64,000 nucleotides of DNA from Burkholderia sp. BCC1644 (GCF_902833225.1 NZ_CADFEI010000028.1:1-64000), one strand, 5' to 3'. Shown: positions 1 to 9,162, numbered from the stretch's first letter. A program made the numbers and translations. The notes: a model not told the origin generated them from the sequence alone.

Positions 1-134
1 ACCCGGAGATGAACGCACTGGCGACGCTGTTCATCACGGCCGTGACGATCGGCGTGATCGTCGTGAACCGGATGATGATCGCGCGCGAGCGGCGCCGGAT
101 GGCCGACTTGAAGGCGGCGTTCGCGATGGCGTGA
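1..134 (+). CDS. ABC transporter permease, C-terminal fragment
   Basis: Only the last 43 codons are in the window; the gene enters from the left edge in frame 3 and stops with TGA at 132-134. The fragment starts with PEMNALATLFI, has one hydrophobic helix, and ends in a basic tail (RERRRM). The PE-x-NALAT turn before a final helix is typical of the last membrane segment of spermidine/putrescine-type (PotC-like) ABC permeases. The assignment rests on that short motif, so a related permease for another small solute is possible. The next gene on the same strand starts about 85 bases later but looks unrelated. Confidence 0.6.
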   Translation, partial: PEMNALATLFITAVTIGVIVVNRMMIARERRRMADLKAAFAMA

Positions 135-219
135 GCAGGTGTGACGCAACACGCCGGTTGCGTCACGCCCGCGCTTTGCTGGCATCATGTCGAACCATTC
201 CACGACACGGGGCCGCACC

Positions 220-1098
220 ATGTTCCGCTTCTCGCTTCGACGAATGTTGCCGCCGGCGTTCGGCGTTGCCGCCGCGGTCGCGCTGGCGGGCCACGGACTG
301 CCGGCCGGTGCCGCACCGGCCGCGACCACGGCGGCGCATCGAACGCTGCCGGCTGCCGGTACGACGTGGTGCTACAGCGTCGGCGCGGGCCACGTGTCGG
401 CGATGACGCTCAAGGCCGTGCATGCAGGCGTCGCGCGCTACGACATCGGCCCGGCCGGCGGCACGCCGCTGGCGCTCGACGAGCACGTCGATACCTACAC
501 GCCGCTGAATCCGGGCCGGAACGGCGAGCGCCGGCTGATCGCGTTCCCGTTGAAGCAGGGCAAGCAGTGGGAAGACCGCTTCGACGAGACCGTGGCGACG
601 ACCCTCGGCGGCGGGCACGCGTGGCACTACCGCTACAAGGCCGTCGCGTCGAGCGAGGTGATCGGCACGGAGAAGCGGCAGGTCGGCGGCGGCACGTTCG
701 ATACGTTCGTGATCGCGCGCACGACGTCGTGGACCAAGAGCGCGCCGGGCACGTCCGATGCGGCGCTCGGCGACATGCATTGCGACGATCCCGAATGCAC
801 GGTGTCGGGGTACAGCAAGGAAGTGTTCTGGTATGCGCCATCGATCGGCCGTGCCGTGCTGCGCGCGTATTCGCAAAGCGGGTTCCCGCCGTCGACGTTC
901 GTCGATACGAGTGCCGAGCTGCTGAAGAACGCGAGCTCGCTCGTGACCGAGCTGGTCGGCTACGGCGACGATGCGACATGCAAGGCGGCGCAACCGACGC
1001 GGCTGGCGGCGGTGCCGTCGGCGCCGTGGTTCGGCTTCGCACTGTGGCCGAACAATGCGTGGGAATTCCAGATGGTGCGCGATATCGCACGCGAGTAA
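220..1098 (+). CDS. secreted protein of unknown function
   Basis: A 292-residue protein. The start at 220 is preferred over an in-frame upstream ATG at 187 because it gives a clean Sec signal peptide: MFRFSLRRM, a hydrophobic Ala/Val stretch, then a small-residue cleavage region near residue 30. The mature part is polar and soluble-looking, with several Cys (around HCDDPEC and DATCKAAQ) that could form disulfides in the periplasm. I do not recognise a family. The stop lies in the first unit of a 9-bp tandem repeat that supplies four in-frame TAA codons in a row. No neighbour suggests a function. Confidence 0.6.
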   Translation: MFRFSLRRMLPPAFGVAAAVALAGHGLPAGAAPAATTAAHRTLPAAGTTWCYSVGAGHVSAMTLKAVHAGVARYDIGPAGGTPLALDEHVDTYTPLNPGRNGERRLIAFPLKQGKQWEDRFDETVATTLGGGHAWHYRYKAVASSEVIGTEKRQVGGGTFDTFVIARTTSWTKSAPGTSDAALGDMHCDDPECTVSGYSKEVFWYAPSIGRAVLRAYSQSGFPPSTFVDTSAELLKNASSLVTELVGYGDDATCKAAQPTRLAAVPSAPWFGFALWPNNAWEFQMVRDIARE

Positions 1099-1126
1099 CG
1101 CGAGTAACGCGAGTAACGCGAGTAAC
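1091..1126 (+). repeat. 9-bp tandem repeat, four units, at a stop codon
   Basis: GCGAGTAAC is repeated four times without error. In the frame of the preceding gene each unit reads Arg-Glu-stop, so the repeat places four TAA codons in frame one after another. Confidence 0.9.
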
Positions 1127-1220
1127 GCGATCGCGGCGCGGCGGCTGACGCGCTATAGTCGTGCGATGCCCGCCGCGGGTGGTGTGCGCGCGGCGGCCTT
1201 TTCACGCACACGTTCGCCCG

Positions 1221-1655
1221 ATGACAGCCCATCCCGACGTTACCCTTCGACTGACCGACACCGAGCAGCCGGCCGCGCGAGACTTCATCAGCCGCAAGCT
1301 CGGCGAATTCAACCATGCGATGACGGGGCGTTCGGATGCGGCCGCGCTCGACGTCTACGTGACCGACCCGGCCACCGGAGAGATTCTGGGCGGACTGACC
1401 GGCCGGACGTCGCTCGGCCTCTTCTTCATCGACCTGTTCTACCTGCCCGAATCGCTGCGCGGCGGCGGCTTCGGCAGTCGGCTGCTGCGCGAGGCCGAAG
1501 CAGAGGCGAAACGGCGCGGATGCGCACGGGCGGTGCTGTACACGATTTCGTTCCAGGCGCCGGATTTCTACCGGAAACAGGGCTACGAGACGTTCGGCGA
1601 AGTGCCGTGCGAGCCGGAAGGGGCTGCGCGGGTGTTCATGGTGAAGGTGCTTTGA
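1221..1655 (+). CDS. GNAT family N-acetyltransferase
   Basis: A 144-residue single-domain GNAT protein. The acetyl-CoA binding motif A is visible as LPESLRGGGFGSRLLREAE (the RGGGFG stretch is the Q/RxxGxG/A loop), preceded by the beta strand IDLFYL. The C-terminal part (FQAPDFYRKQGYE) is the usual F/Y-x-GFE-type motif that closes the fold. The start at 1221 is chosen because conserved sequence begins at TAHPDVTLRL; an upstream in-frame start at 1161 would add a basic, unlikely extension. The substrate cannot be inferred. Confidence 0.85.
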   Translation: MTAHPDVTLRLTDTEQPAARDFISRKLGEFNHAMTGRSDAAALDVYVTDPATGEILGGLTGRTSLGLFFIDLFYLPESLRGGGFGSRLLREAEAEAKRRGCARAVLYTISFQAPDFYRKQGYETFGEVPCEPEGAARVFMVKVL

Positions 1656-1680
1656 TCCGGAGCCGGGCCGGCGCTTCGGT

Positions 1681-2592
1681 TCACGGTGCCGGATGCGCCG
1701 CGCGTTGCAGGCATTCGATGAAGGACGTCATGCTTGCGCCCGGCACGAGATCCTTGCGGTGCATCAGCCCGAGCGTCAGCGGCGACAGGTTCGCATCCGT
1801 CTGCAGCCGCACCAGCCGGCCGCCGTGCACCGGGTCGTCGAGCAGGAAATCCGGCCATATGCTGACGACGCCCGGTTCCCGTGCCAGTTCGCCGTAGAGT
1901 CGCTGTGACGTGCAGACCGTCACACGCGGCGTCGGCGCATGCACGCCGTCGCCGCAGAGCGCGCGCCAGAACGCGGGCCAGCTGTCGCGAGTGTGATTGT
2001 AGAGCCAGTGTGCGCCGGCGAGCCGGGCGAGGCGCGTTTCGCCGGCGAGCGGATCGCCGTGCGCGACACCAAGCGATTGCGCGGACGTGCCGAGCGGCAC
2101 GACGCGGGATTCGGCCGTGCGGTCGCTGTCGGCGACGAATGCGACGCACAGGTCGAACGAACCGTCGCGCAGCCCGTCGATGATCTGCGTCGGCGCGCAT
2201 TCGTAGACGTTCAGCAACACGTCGGGGCGCGCGGCGCGGAACGCGCGCAACGCGTCGGGCACGACGATCGACGCGGCCAGCAGCGACACCCCCACCGACA
2301 GCATGCGTCCGGCCCCGGAGCGCATCGCTTCCAGCTCGCGTTCGGCGAGTGCGATTTCCGCGACCACCGTGCGCGCATGGCGCAGCAGTGCCTCGCCGTA
2401 GCGCGTGAGCCGCACGCCGGCGCCGCTGCGTTCGAGCAACTGCACGCCGACGCGCGCTTCGAGTTCCTTGATGCTTTTCGTGACGGCCGGCTGCGACACG
2501 CTCAGTGCTTCGGCCGCGGCCATCAGCGTGCCGTGCTCGGCGATCGCGACGAACATCTGCAACTGTGCTGTCTTCAGGGTGCCGCGTTCCAT
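1681..2592 (-). CDS. LysR family transcriptional regulator
   Basis: 303 residues, the standard LysR length. The N-terminal winged helix-turn-helix is plain: LQMFVAIAEHGTLMAAAEAL followed by SVSQPAVTKSIKELE at about residues 11-45. The rest is the two-lobed periplasmic-binding-protein-like effector domain. It is divergent from the M20 amidohydrolase gene, whose start lies about 106 bases away, so it probably controls that gene and the binding protein behind it. The inducer is unknown; an N-acyl amino acid or an amino acid released from one would fit the neighbours. Confidence 0.92.
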   Translation of the reverse strand: MERGTLKTAQLQMFVAIAEHGTLMAAAEALSVSQPAVTKSIKELEARVGVQLLERSGAGVRLTRYGEALLRHARTVVAEIALAERELEAMRSGAGRMLSVGVSLLAASIVVPDALRAFRAARPDVLLNVYECAPTQIIDGLRDGSFDLCVAFVADSDRTAESRVVPLGTSAQSLGVAHGDPLAGETRLARLAGAHWLYNHTRDSWPAFWRALCGDGVHAPTPRVTVCTSQRLYGELAREPGVVSIWPDFLLDDPVHGGRLVRLQTDANLSPLTLGLMHRKDLVPGASMTSFIECLQRAAHPAP

Positions 2593-2698
2593 AAGCGTTC
2601 GCTATACGCATGAGAAATTGGAAATCGGCCGGCCGCCCGGCGCGCTTATCTTGTGGGCACCGGCCGGCAAGACGGCACGAGTATACAAGGAGGCAGGT

Positions 2699-3889
2699 TT
2701 GACAACGAACGGTATCGACGTCGATCTCGACGAGCTCGTCGCATTGCGCCGCGACATCCACGCCAACCCTGAAACCGCGTTCGACGAGCATCGCACCGGC
2801 GAACTGGTCGCCGCGAAGCTGCGCGCTTGGGACATCGAAACATATACGGGAATCGGCGGGACGGGCGTTGTCGGCGTCGTGCGCGGGCAGCGCGGCGCGG
2901 GTCGCACGATCGCGCTGCGCGCCGACATGGACGCGCTGCCGATGGAAGAGGAGGGCCGGCCGCTGCACCGGTCGCTGCGCAACGGCGTGTTTCATGGCTG
3001 CGGGCATGACGGCCACACGGCGATGCTGCTGGGCGCGGCCTGCCACTTCGGCAAGCATCGCGATTTCGCCGGCACGATCGTGCTGGTGTTTCAGCCGGCC
3101 GAAGAGACGGGCGGCGGCGCGAACGCGATGCTCGCGGACGGCCTCGAGGAACGCTTCGGTTACGACGAGATCTACGCGCTGCACAACGCGCCCCATTTCG
3201 AGCCCGGTACGTTCGGCGTGCGCGACGGTGCGATGATGGCGTCGTGCGACGAGATCGTGTTCTCGATCGTGGGCGTCGGCGGCCACGGGTCGGCGCCGGA
3301 GAAGACCAAGGACCCGGTGATGGCCGCCGCGCAGCTGATCTGCGCGTTGCAGACCGTCGTGAGCCGCACGGTCGAGCCGAGTGCCGCGGCCGTGTTGAGC
3401 ATCGGCAGCATCCATGCGGGCAGCGCGCCGAACGTGATCCCCAGTCACGCGGCGTTGACCGGCACGCTGCGCACGTTCGACGAGCGCGTGCGCACGCTGG
3501 CGAAGGCGCGGATTCGCGGCATCTGCGAGGGCATCGCGCTGGCGAGCGAGTGCGCGATCTCGGTCGACTTCGCGAACAGCTCGCCGGCGATGGTCAATCA
3601 TCGCGAGCAGGCGGAGGCGGCCGCCGCGGCCGCCGCCGACGTGTTCGGCGCACAGAACGTGCTGCGCGATTTCTTGCCGCTCAACGGCTCGGAGGATTTC
3701 TCCGAATTCCTGCTGCGCCGGCCGGGCGCGTACGCATTGATCGGGCAGGGTGGCGTGTACTGCCACCACCCCGAGTTCGATTTCAACGACGACGTGCTGC
3801 CGCTCGGCGTGCGCTATTTCGTGACGCTCGCGCATGCGCGGCTCGCGCGTCGGCAGGAAGGTTCGGGAGGCGATTGCAATGACCTGTGA
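2699..3889 (+). CDS. M20 family amidohydrolase (hippurate hydrolase-like)
   Basis: Predicted zinc-dependent hydrolase of N-acyl amino acids (aminoacylase/hippuricase group, M20D), 396 residues. Visible motifs in order: the RRDIHANPE N-terminal segment, DMDALPMEE, the metal-binding HGCGHDGHTAMLL, the FQPAEE catalytic glutamate region, GGHGSAPE in the dimerisation domain, and NGSEDFSEF near the end. The reading frame is open far upstream, but TTG at 2699 is chosen because AAGGAGG at 2688-2694 sits at the right distance and homology begins just after it. The next gene overlaps its 3' end by 11 bases, so the pair is probably cotranscribed: the enzyme would act on what the binding protein helps to import. 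Confidence 0.88.
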   Translation: MTTNGIDVDLDELVALRRDIHANPETAFDEHRTGELVAAKLRAWDIETYTGIGGTGVVGVVRGQRGAGRTIALRADMDALPMEEEGRPLHRSLRNGVFHGCGHDGHTAMLLGAACHFGKHRDFAGTIVLVFQPAEETGGGANAMLADGLEERFGYDEIYALHNAPHFEPGTFGVRDGAMMASCDEIVFSIVGVGGHGSAPEKTKDPVMAAAQLICALQTVVSRTVEPSAAAVLSIGSIHAGSAPNVIPSHAALTGTLRTFDERVRTLAKARIRGICEGIALASECAISVDFANSSPAMVNHREQAEAAAAAAADVFGAQNVLRDFLPLNGSEDFSEFLLRRPGAYALIGQGGVYCHHPEFDFNDDVLPLGVRYFVTLAHARLARRQEGSGGDCNDL

Positions 3890-4688
3890 AGCACGACGGT
3901 ACCGCGGAGTCGTCCGCGCGCTGGCAGCGATGCTGGCCATCGCCGCATCGGCGGCCTCGGGCGAGGCGGCAGCCGCCGGCGCGACGCTGCGTTTCGGCAC
4001 CGACCCGACCTATCCGCCCTACGAATACAAGACGCCTGACGGCCGGCTCGCGGGCCTCGACATCGACATCGGCAACGCGGTGTGTGCGGCGGCGCAGGTG
4101 CGCTGCGTGTGGGTCGAGAGCAGTTTCGACGGCCTGGTCGCGGGGCTCGCCGCGCGCAAGTTCGATGCGATCGACGCGTCGATGGCGCCGACTGCCGCAC
4201 GGCGGCGCGTGATGGATTTCACGCAGCCGCTCTACGCGGCCGACATCCGGCTCGTGGCCGCGCGCGACCGCCGGCTGATGCCCGAGCCGGCATCGCTGGC
4301 CGGCAAGCGGATCGGCGTGCTGCAGGGTTCGACGCAAGCCGCGTTCGTGAAGGCGAACTGGGAACCGCGCGGCGTCGTCATGCACGAATACGCGGACCAG
4401 AACAGCATCTATGCGGATCTCGCGAACGGCCGTCTCGACGGCACGCTGGTGCTCGGTACGGCCGCCCGGCTCGGTTTCCTCGACAAGCCGCAAGGCGCGC
4501 GCTTCATGCTGTCGGGGCCGCGCATCGACGATCCCGCGATCGCCGGCGCCGCGATCGTGATCGGCGTGCGCAAGGGCGACACGCAAACGCTGCGGCTGCT
4601 CGACGCGGCGCTGGCGCGGTTGAAGGCGGACGGCACGATCGCACGCCTCGAGCGGCAGCATCTCGGCGCGGGCGGCGGCGCCGAGTGA
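3879..4688 (+). CDS. amino-acid ABC transporter substrate-binding protein (ArgT/HisJ type)
   Basis: 269 residues, family 3 solute-binding protein. A Sec signal peptide (basic MTCEARRYR, then an Ala-rich hydrophobic core) precedes the hallmark LRFGTDPTYPPYEY and GLDIDIGNAVC segments of lysine/arginine/ornithine-binding proteins. The ligand-pocket region (SFDGLVAGLAARKFDAI and MDFTQPLY) is also conserved. The start at 3879 overlaps the end of the upstream amidohydrolase and has GGGAGG just before it. No permease or ATPase gene follows, so it must share a transporter encoded elsewhere or act as an orphan binding protein. Confidence 0.9.
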   Translation: MTCEARRYRGVVRALAAMLAIAASAASGEAAAAGATLRFGTDPTYPPYEYKTPDGRLAGLDIDIGNAVCAAAQVRCVWVESSFDGLVAGLAARKFDAIDASMAPTAARRRVMDFTQPLYAADIRLVAARDRRLMPEPASLAGKRIGVLQGSTQAAFVKANWEPRGVVMHEYADQNSIYADLANGRLDGTLVLGTAARLGFLDKPQGARFMLSGPRIDDPAIAGAAIVIGVRKGDTQTLRLLDAALARLKADGTIARLERQHLGAGGGAE

Positions 4689-4704
4689 GGGCCATGGCCT
4701 GCCG

Positions 4705-5601
4705 CTATCGTGCCGGCGCCGCGCGCTCGACGATCATGTCGTAAAGCGCGCGCGCGGCCGGCGACAGTTGCGCGCTTTTGCGTGTGACGAGGACGAGCGT
4801 GCGCGACACCGACGGCTCGACGAGTTCGATCGTGCGGATCATCGGATACGCGTTCTTCTGGAGCGCGAGCTTCGGCACGACGGCTGCGCCGAGTCCTTCC
4901 GCAACGAGCCCGAGCGCCGTGGAGCTGCGCTGCACCTCGTAGAACGAATGCAGCGATACGCCGTTCGTCTTCAGCGCGCCTTCGAGCAGCCCGCGATTGC
5001 CGCTCACTTCGCCGGCGAAGATCAGCGGGTGCGGCTGCAGTGCCGCCCAGCGGATGCGCCGCCGTTTCGCGAGCGGATGATCGTCGCGGCACACGAGCAC
5101 GTAGGGATCGTGCGTGAGCGGCACGCTGACGAGTTCGGGATGCCGATCGCCGGCGATGCCGATGCCGAATTCGGCTTCGCGCCGCAGCACGGCCTGCAGC
5201 ACCGACGCCGACGCGTGATCGAGGATCTTCACGCGATCGTGCGGACGGTGCCCGGAGAACGCGCGCAGGATGCGCGGCAGGTATTGCACGCCGACCGTCG
5301 GCACGCACGCGATCGTGACGTCGCCGCGCTGGCTCAGGCCCGTCTCGCGGATTTCGGTCAGCGCGTCGGACAATTCGTTCAGCAGCCGGCGCGCTTGCGG
5401 CAGGAAGCGCTGGCCGATCTCGGTCAGCGTGGTGCGGCGCGTCGTGCGCTCGACCAGCGCGACGCCGAGATAGGATTCGAGCTTGCGCAGCCGCTGCGTG
5501 ATCGCCGTTTGCGTGACGTGCAGCGTGTCGGCTGCCTGCCTGAAGCTGCCGCCGTCGGCGATCGCGACGAAAGCCTGGACACCGAGCGTATCGATCTTCA
5601 T
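4705..5601 (-). CDS. LysR family transcriptional regulator
   Basis: 298 residues with the N-terminal helix-turn-helix VQAFVAIADGGSFRQAADTL and HVTQTAITQRLRKLE (residues about 8-42), followed by the effector-binding domain. It points toward the amino-acid binding protein gene (convergent ends 16 bases apart) and is divergent from tam with an AT-rich gap of about 130 bases, so tam is the more likely target. The effector is not evident. Confidence 0.92.
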   Translation of the reverse strand: MKIDTLGVQAFVAIADGGSFRQAADTLHVTQTAITQRLRKLESYLGVALVERTTRRTTLTEIGQRFLPQARRLLNELSDALTEIRETGLSQRGDVTIACVPTVGVQYLPRILRAFSGHRPHDRVKILDHASASVLQAVLRREAEFGIGIAGDRHPELVSVPLTHDPYVLVCRDDHPLAKRRRIRWAALQPHPLIFAGEVSGNRGLLEGALKTNGVSLHSFYEVQRSSTALGLVAEGLGAAVVPKLALQKNAYPMIRTIELVEPSVSRTLVLVTRKSAQLSPAARALYDMIVERAAPAR

Positions 5602-5733
5602 CAGAATTTTGAATCAATAACGATATTAAATTCATTTTACTGAAGGTCGCGAGCGGTCGCAGAATGCGCTGCATCGACGGCTGCCCGGATCCCGGCGCGC
5701 ATGCCGCCCGTGCCGACAAGGAGAACCATCGTG

Positions 5734-6516
5734 ATGCCCCCCATCGATCAATACGCGACCCAGTACGTGCAGTTCGAGGACGAACGCACGCGGCCGGTGC
5801 GCGACCTCCTGGCCGCCGTGCCGAAGACGCCGATCCATACCGCGATCGACATCGGCTGCGGGCCCGGCAATTCGACCGAGGCGCTGATTGCACGCGCGCC
5901 GGACGCGACGATCCACGGGATCGACGCGTCGGCGGACATGATCGCGGCCGCGCGCAAGCGACTGCCGGCGTTGCGTTTCGATCTCGCCGATGTCGCCACG
6001 TGGGACGATCTGGGCGGCTATGACCTGATCCTGTCGAACGCGGTGCTGCAATGGGTGCCGGCGCACGACACGCTGTTCCCGATGCTCGTCGGCAGGCTCG
6101 CGCCGGGCGGCCATCTCGCGGTGCAGATGCCGGACAATCTCGACGAGCCCGCGCACCGGCTGATGCGCGACGTCGCCGCGGGCGGGCCGTGGGCCGGCAA
6201 GCTGAAAGACGCGGCGCGCACCGAGCGGTTCGATGCGCGGTACTACTATGCGTTGCTGTCGCCGCTGTGTTCGCGCGTGGACGTGTGGCGCACGACCTAC
6301 TACCACCCGCTGCGCGGCGGCGCGGACGCGGTCGTGGAATGGTTCAAGGGCAGTGCGCTGCGGCCGTTCCTTGCGGCGCTCGACGACGCCGAACAGCGCG
6401 CCTTCCTCGCGCGTTATCGCGACGCGATCGCCGGGCCGCACGGTTACCCGGCACTCGACGACGGCACCGTGCTGCTGCCGTTCCCGCGCCTGTTCGTCGT
6501 CGCGACGCGCAAGTGA
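5734..6516 (+). CDS. tam: trans-aconitate 2-methyltransferase
   Basis: SAM-dependent methyltransferase that esterifies trans-aconitate, a by-product that inhibits aconitase. The protein is about 260 residues, the E. coli Tam length. It shows the SAM-binding motif DIGCGPGNSTEAL, the acidic ribose-binding loop GIDASADMI, and Tam-specific stretches LSNAVLQWVPAH, QMPDNLDEPAHRLMR, WRTTYYHPL and FPRLFVVATRK. AAGGAG at 5718-5723 would serve either ATG 5734 or the in-frame GTG 5731. It stands alone, divergent from a LysR gene. Confidence 0.92.
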   Translation: MPPIDQYATQYVQFEDERTRPVRDLLAAVPKTPIHTAIDIGCGPGNSTEALIARAPDATIHGIDASADMIAAARKRLPALRFDLADVATWDDLGGYDLILSNAVLQWVPAHDTLFPMLVGRLAPGGHLAVQMPDNLDEPAHRLMRDVAAGGPWAGKLKDAARTERFDARYYYALLSPLCSRVDVWRTTYYHPLRGGADAVVEWFKGSALRPFLAALDDAEQRAFLARYRDAIAGPHGYPALDDGTVLLPFPRLFVVATRK

Positions 6517-6546
6517 CACGGCAATGACGTGCCGGGCGGCGGGGCG

Positions 6547-7137
6547 TCAGCGCACCGGCCGCACCGATGCGGGGTCGACCGTGCGGCTGCGTGCGGTCTG
6601 CCCGTCGCGCAGGTCCTTGTACCAGAACAGCGCGACCTCCCCGGCGTTCTCGCCATCCGCGTACAGGAAGCGGTCGTGGCCGCCGAGCGCGAAGCCCGCG
6701 CGCGCATAGGTGGAGCAGGCCGCGACGTTGTTCGCCTGCGTTTCCAGCCGCATGAAGCCGAACCCGTGATTGCGCGCCCAGGCTTCCGCTGCCGCCAGCA
6801 GGAATTGCCCGATACCGAGGCGTCGATGCGCCCGGTCGACGGCCAGTTCGGCGATTTCGGCCATCCCGTTCCAGTTCTCGGCGACCGCGACGAACCCGGC
6901 GAACTGCCCGCCGGCGGTCGCGCGAAAGAGCGCTGTCTTGCCCGGCGCTTCGTCCGCCCAGCCGGCCGGATCGAACCCGTAGTCCTTGCGGCGCGCGGGC
7001 AGTGCGCGAAGGTCGAGCAAATCCTGATACGGCGCATTCAGCTCCCATGCGATGTCGAACGAGAAGTCGCATTGGTCCAGTTCGTCGGCGGCAAGCGAGA
7101 TCGCCGGTTCGATGCTGATGTGCTCGGCTCGGTCCAT
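6547..7137 (-). CDS. GNAT acetyltransferase, streptothricin acetyltransferase-like
   Basis: 196 residues. The GNAT core is clear: IAELAVDRAHRRLGIGQFLL is motif A with the RRLGIG pyrophosphate loop. The C-terminal half, RLETQANNVAACSTYARAGF and ALFWYKDL, follows the pattern of streptothricin N-acetyltransferases (LETQ-x-NN-x-A-CxFYxxxGF ... FWY). That resemblance is to the family as I know it, not a search result, and a housekeeping GNAT of the same subfamily cannot be excluded. The start at 7137 is chosen because sequence upstream in frame is Arg/Pro-rich and unlike protein. It ends convergently with tam. Confidence 0.75.
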   Translation of the reverse strand: MDRAEHISIEPAISLAADELDQCDFSFDIAWELNAPYQDLLDLRALPARRKDYGFDPAGWADEAPGKTALFRATAGGQFAGFVAVAENWNGMAEIAELAVDRAHRRLGIGQFLLAAAEAWARNHGFGFMRLETQANNVAACSTYARAGFALGGHDRFLYADGENAGEVALFWYKDLRDGQTARSRTVDPASVRPVR

Positions 7138-7514
7138 ATGTCGGTGTCCTGTCTTCGGCGGAGGGTGTGGTCTCGTCGGTGACGCGATCGCCGGCGCACT
7201 GATGTGCGTCGAATCGCGTCCGTTTCCGTTCTTCGTTTTCTGCATCTGCACAATTCGCCGCGCGCGAAACCGGCACAGACCGGCTGCGTGTCCGGCTGCC
7301 GGCCCGGGGCCAGCCGTGCGCCGGGCGGCGTCGCACACGTTTGCGGCCTGCGTGCGCCGGCAGAGGCGTTCGTTCAACCGCCTGATTATGCTGGATTTCG
7401 GCGTCGCCACGGTGCTGCTGCCGGTGCGATGAGGGCCGGCCGCACGTCGTGTCTCCGATCCGGTTCGGCAGCCGATCGCCTGTGGATGAAAGACGACAGG
7501 AACCCGAATAATTG

Positions 7515-7543
7515 TTTACCGTTTGGTGACAACTCGATATATT
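7515..7543 (+). promoter_or_regulatory. candidate sigma-70 promoter overlapping a ModE-like box
   Basis: TTTACC at 7515-7520 and TATATT at 7538-7543 are separated by 17 bases. The -10 hexamer lies inside the ModE-like box, which would place a bound repressor over the promoter. The only plus-strand gene ahead is the porin, 340 bases further on. Confidence 0.4.
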
Positions 7544-7558
7544 CCGAAAAACATATCG
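7535..7558 (+). promoter_or_regulatory. ModE-like box 1
   Basis: A 24-bp element with the Mo-box layout CG-N-TATATT, six bases, then AACATA-N-CG. Half-sites CGATATAT and CATATCG face each other. See the regulon finding. Confidence 0.55.
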
Positions 7559-7895
7559 AAAGTCGTGGCGCCGTCAGGCGTCACGTCGTCCATCTGCTCC
7601 ACGAAAGCCGGAAGAGATTCTGACCTGCATCGCCGGAGCAACGCGTCGTCATGGCATGCGCAACCGGTGCGCGCGCTTCCCGACGCTGCAACACGAGCGG
7701 CCGCCCCGCGGCATGCCGCTTCAGCAAGCCCACACTGGCATCGAAACGGAACATCGTGCGCGCGCATGAGGGTTTGGCGTGTCCGGCGTTCCTTCGGTTC
7801 GGAGGCTTGCGCTCGTCCGTCAACCATTTTTTCGTCGATACGCCGCGCGTCTCGCTGCGACGCAGGCGCGCGCGTCAACAACAAGAGGAAGCAGC

Positions 7896-9059
7896 ATGAA
7901 GAAGACCATCGTGGCCGCGGCCGCACTCGGGATGTTCGGCACCGCCGCGCACGCGCAAAGCAGCGTCACGCTCTACGGGCTGATCGATGCGGGTATCACG
8001 TATTCGAACAAGGTCGCGACGGCGGGCGGGCACGACAAGCTCGTCAAGTACGGCGACGGCGTGGCATCGGGCAGCCGCTGGGGCATCCGCGGCACCGAGG
8101 ATCTCGGCGGCGGGCTCAAGGCGCTGTTCGTGCTGGAGAACGGCTTCAGCAGCGGCGACGGCACGATCGGCCAGGGCGGCGCGCTGTTCGGCCGGCAGGC
8201 GTTCGTCGGCCTGTCGAAGAACGGGATCGGCTCGCTGACGTTCGGCCGCCAGTACTCGTTCTCGACCGACTACATCGGCGCGAACTACACGATGGGCAGC
8301 CAGACGCCGGCCGGCAACTACGCGTATCACATCAACGATCTCGACCAGCTGACGTCGAGCCGCATCAACAACGCGGTGAAGTTCCAGAGCGCGAACTTCG
8401 CGGGTCTGACGTTCGGCGCGATGTACGGCTTCTCGAATTCGACGCAGTTCGCCGGCACGCCGACCACGACCGGCGCGAACGGCTCGCAGGGCTCGTCGAG
8501 TGCGTACAGCTTCGGTGCGAACTACGCGCAAGGTCCGTTCGGCATCGGCGCCGCGTACACGAACATCCGCTTCCCGAACGGCGCGACGCCCGCATTCGGC
8601 GTGAGCATCGCGAACATCAACACACTGGGGCTGCGCGACCTCGAGACGGTCGGCGTCGGCGCACGCTATGCGATCGCGGCGGCGCTCGTGTGGGCGAACT
8701 GGACGCATACGAAGTTCACGCCGTTGTCGGGCGAATCGTCGAAGCTGAACAACTACGAAGTCGGCGGTCGTTATGCGTTCACGCCTGCGTTGAGCGGCGG
8801 CCTCGGCTACACGTTCTCGAAGCTCGACGGCCGCTTTGACGGCAAGTGGCACCAGGTCAACGCCGCGGTCGACTACGCGCTGTCGAAGCGCACGGACGTG
8901 TACGTGAGCGCGGCCTACCAGAAGGCGTCGGGCAGCAACACGATCAATGGCCGTGCGGTGCCGGTGCAGGCCGAGATCGGCTCGTCGGGATCGTTCATCG
9001 GCAACGCGGGCGCGAACACGCAGTTCGTCACGCGGATCGGCCTGCGTCACAAGTTCTGA
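7896..9059 (+). CDS. outer-membrane porin, Gram-negative general porin family
   Basis: 387 residues. A classic signal peptide (MKKTIVAAAALGMFG ending AHA/QSS) is followed by SVTLYGLIDAGITYSNK, the first beta strand of neisserial/Burkholderia trimeric porins. Other family marks are SRWGIRGTEDLGGGLKALFVLENGF, LFGRQAFVGLS, LTFGRQYSF and the C-terminal strand ending in phenylalanine (IGLRHKF). It should form a 16-strand trimer passing small hydrophilic solutes. The start at 7896 follows AGAGGAAGCAGC. A strong intrinsic terminator follows at 9135-9162. The ModE-like box and promoter at 7.5 kb are the nearest upstream control signals. Confidence 0.93.
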   Translation: MKKTIVAAAALGMFGTAAHAQSSVTLYGLIDAGITYSNKVATAGGHDKLVKYGDGVASGSRWGIRGTEDLGGGLKALFVLENGFSSGDGTIGQGGALFGRQAFVGLSKNGIGSLTFGRQYSFSTDYIGANYTMGSQTPAGNYAYHINDLDQLTSSRINNAVKFQSANFAGLTFGAMYGFSNSTQFAGTPTTTGANGSQGSSSAYSFGANYAQGPFGIGAAYTNIRFPNGATPAFGVSIANINTLGLRDLETVGVGARYAIAAALVWANWTHTKFTPLSGESSKLNNYEVGGRYAFTPALSGGLGYTFSKLDGRFDGKWHQVNAAVDYALSKRTDVYVSAAYQKASGSNTINGRAVPVQAEIGSSGSFIGNAGANTQFVTRIGLRHKF

Positions 9060-9134
9060 TCGACGCAGGAAGGCGGGCGTTGCCGATGCCGGCTGCACCC
9101 GTCGCGACGTCCGGAACCTGAGCCGGCACGACAA

Positions 9135-9162
9135 CGGGCGCTCCCATCGGAGCGCCCGTTTT
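9135..9162 (+). terminator. rho-independent terminator after the porin
   Basis: A perfect 10-bp stem (CGGGCGCTCC pairing with GGAGCGCCCG) around a 4-base loop, followed by TTTT. Confidence 0.85.

Larger units (their letters stand above)
7138..7895. other. 758-bp gene-free region ahead of the porin
   Basis: No credible gene lies here; open frames are Arg-rich shadows. It holds a ModE-like box at 7535-7558 overlapping a candidate promoter at 7515-7543. The 340 bases between that promoter and the porin start are not explained by anything I can see and could be a long leader or an unrecognised small RNA. Confidence 0.6.

Noticed and set aside
1583..4000. Open frame of 805 codons on the minus strand across the LysR and amidohydrolase genes
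   Set aside because: It overlaps two well-supported genes and is composed of Arg/Ala-rich shadow sequence.
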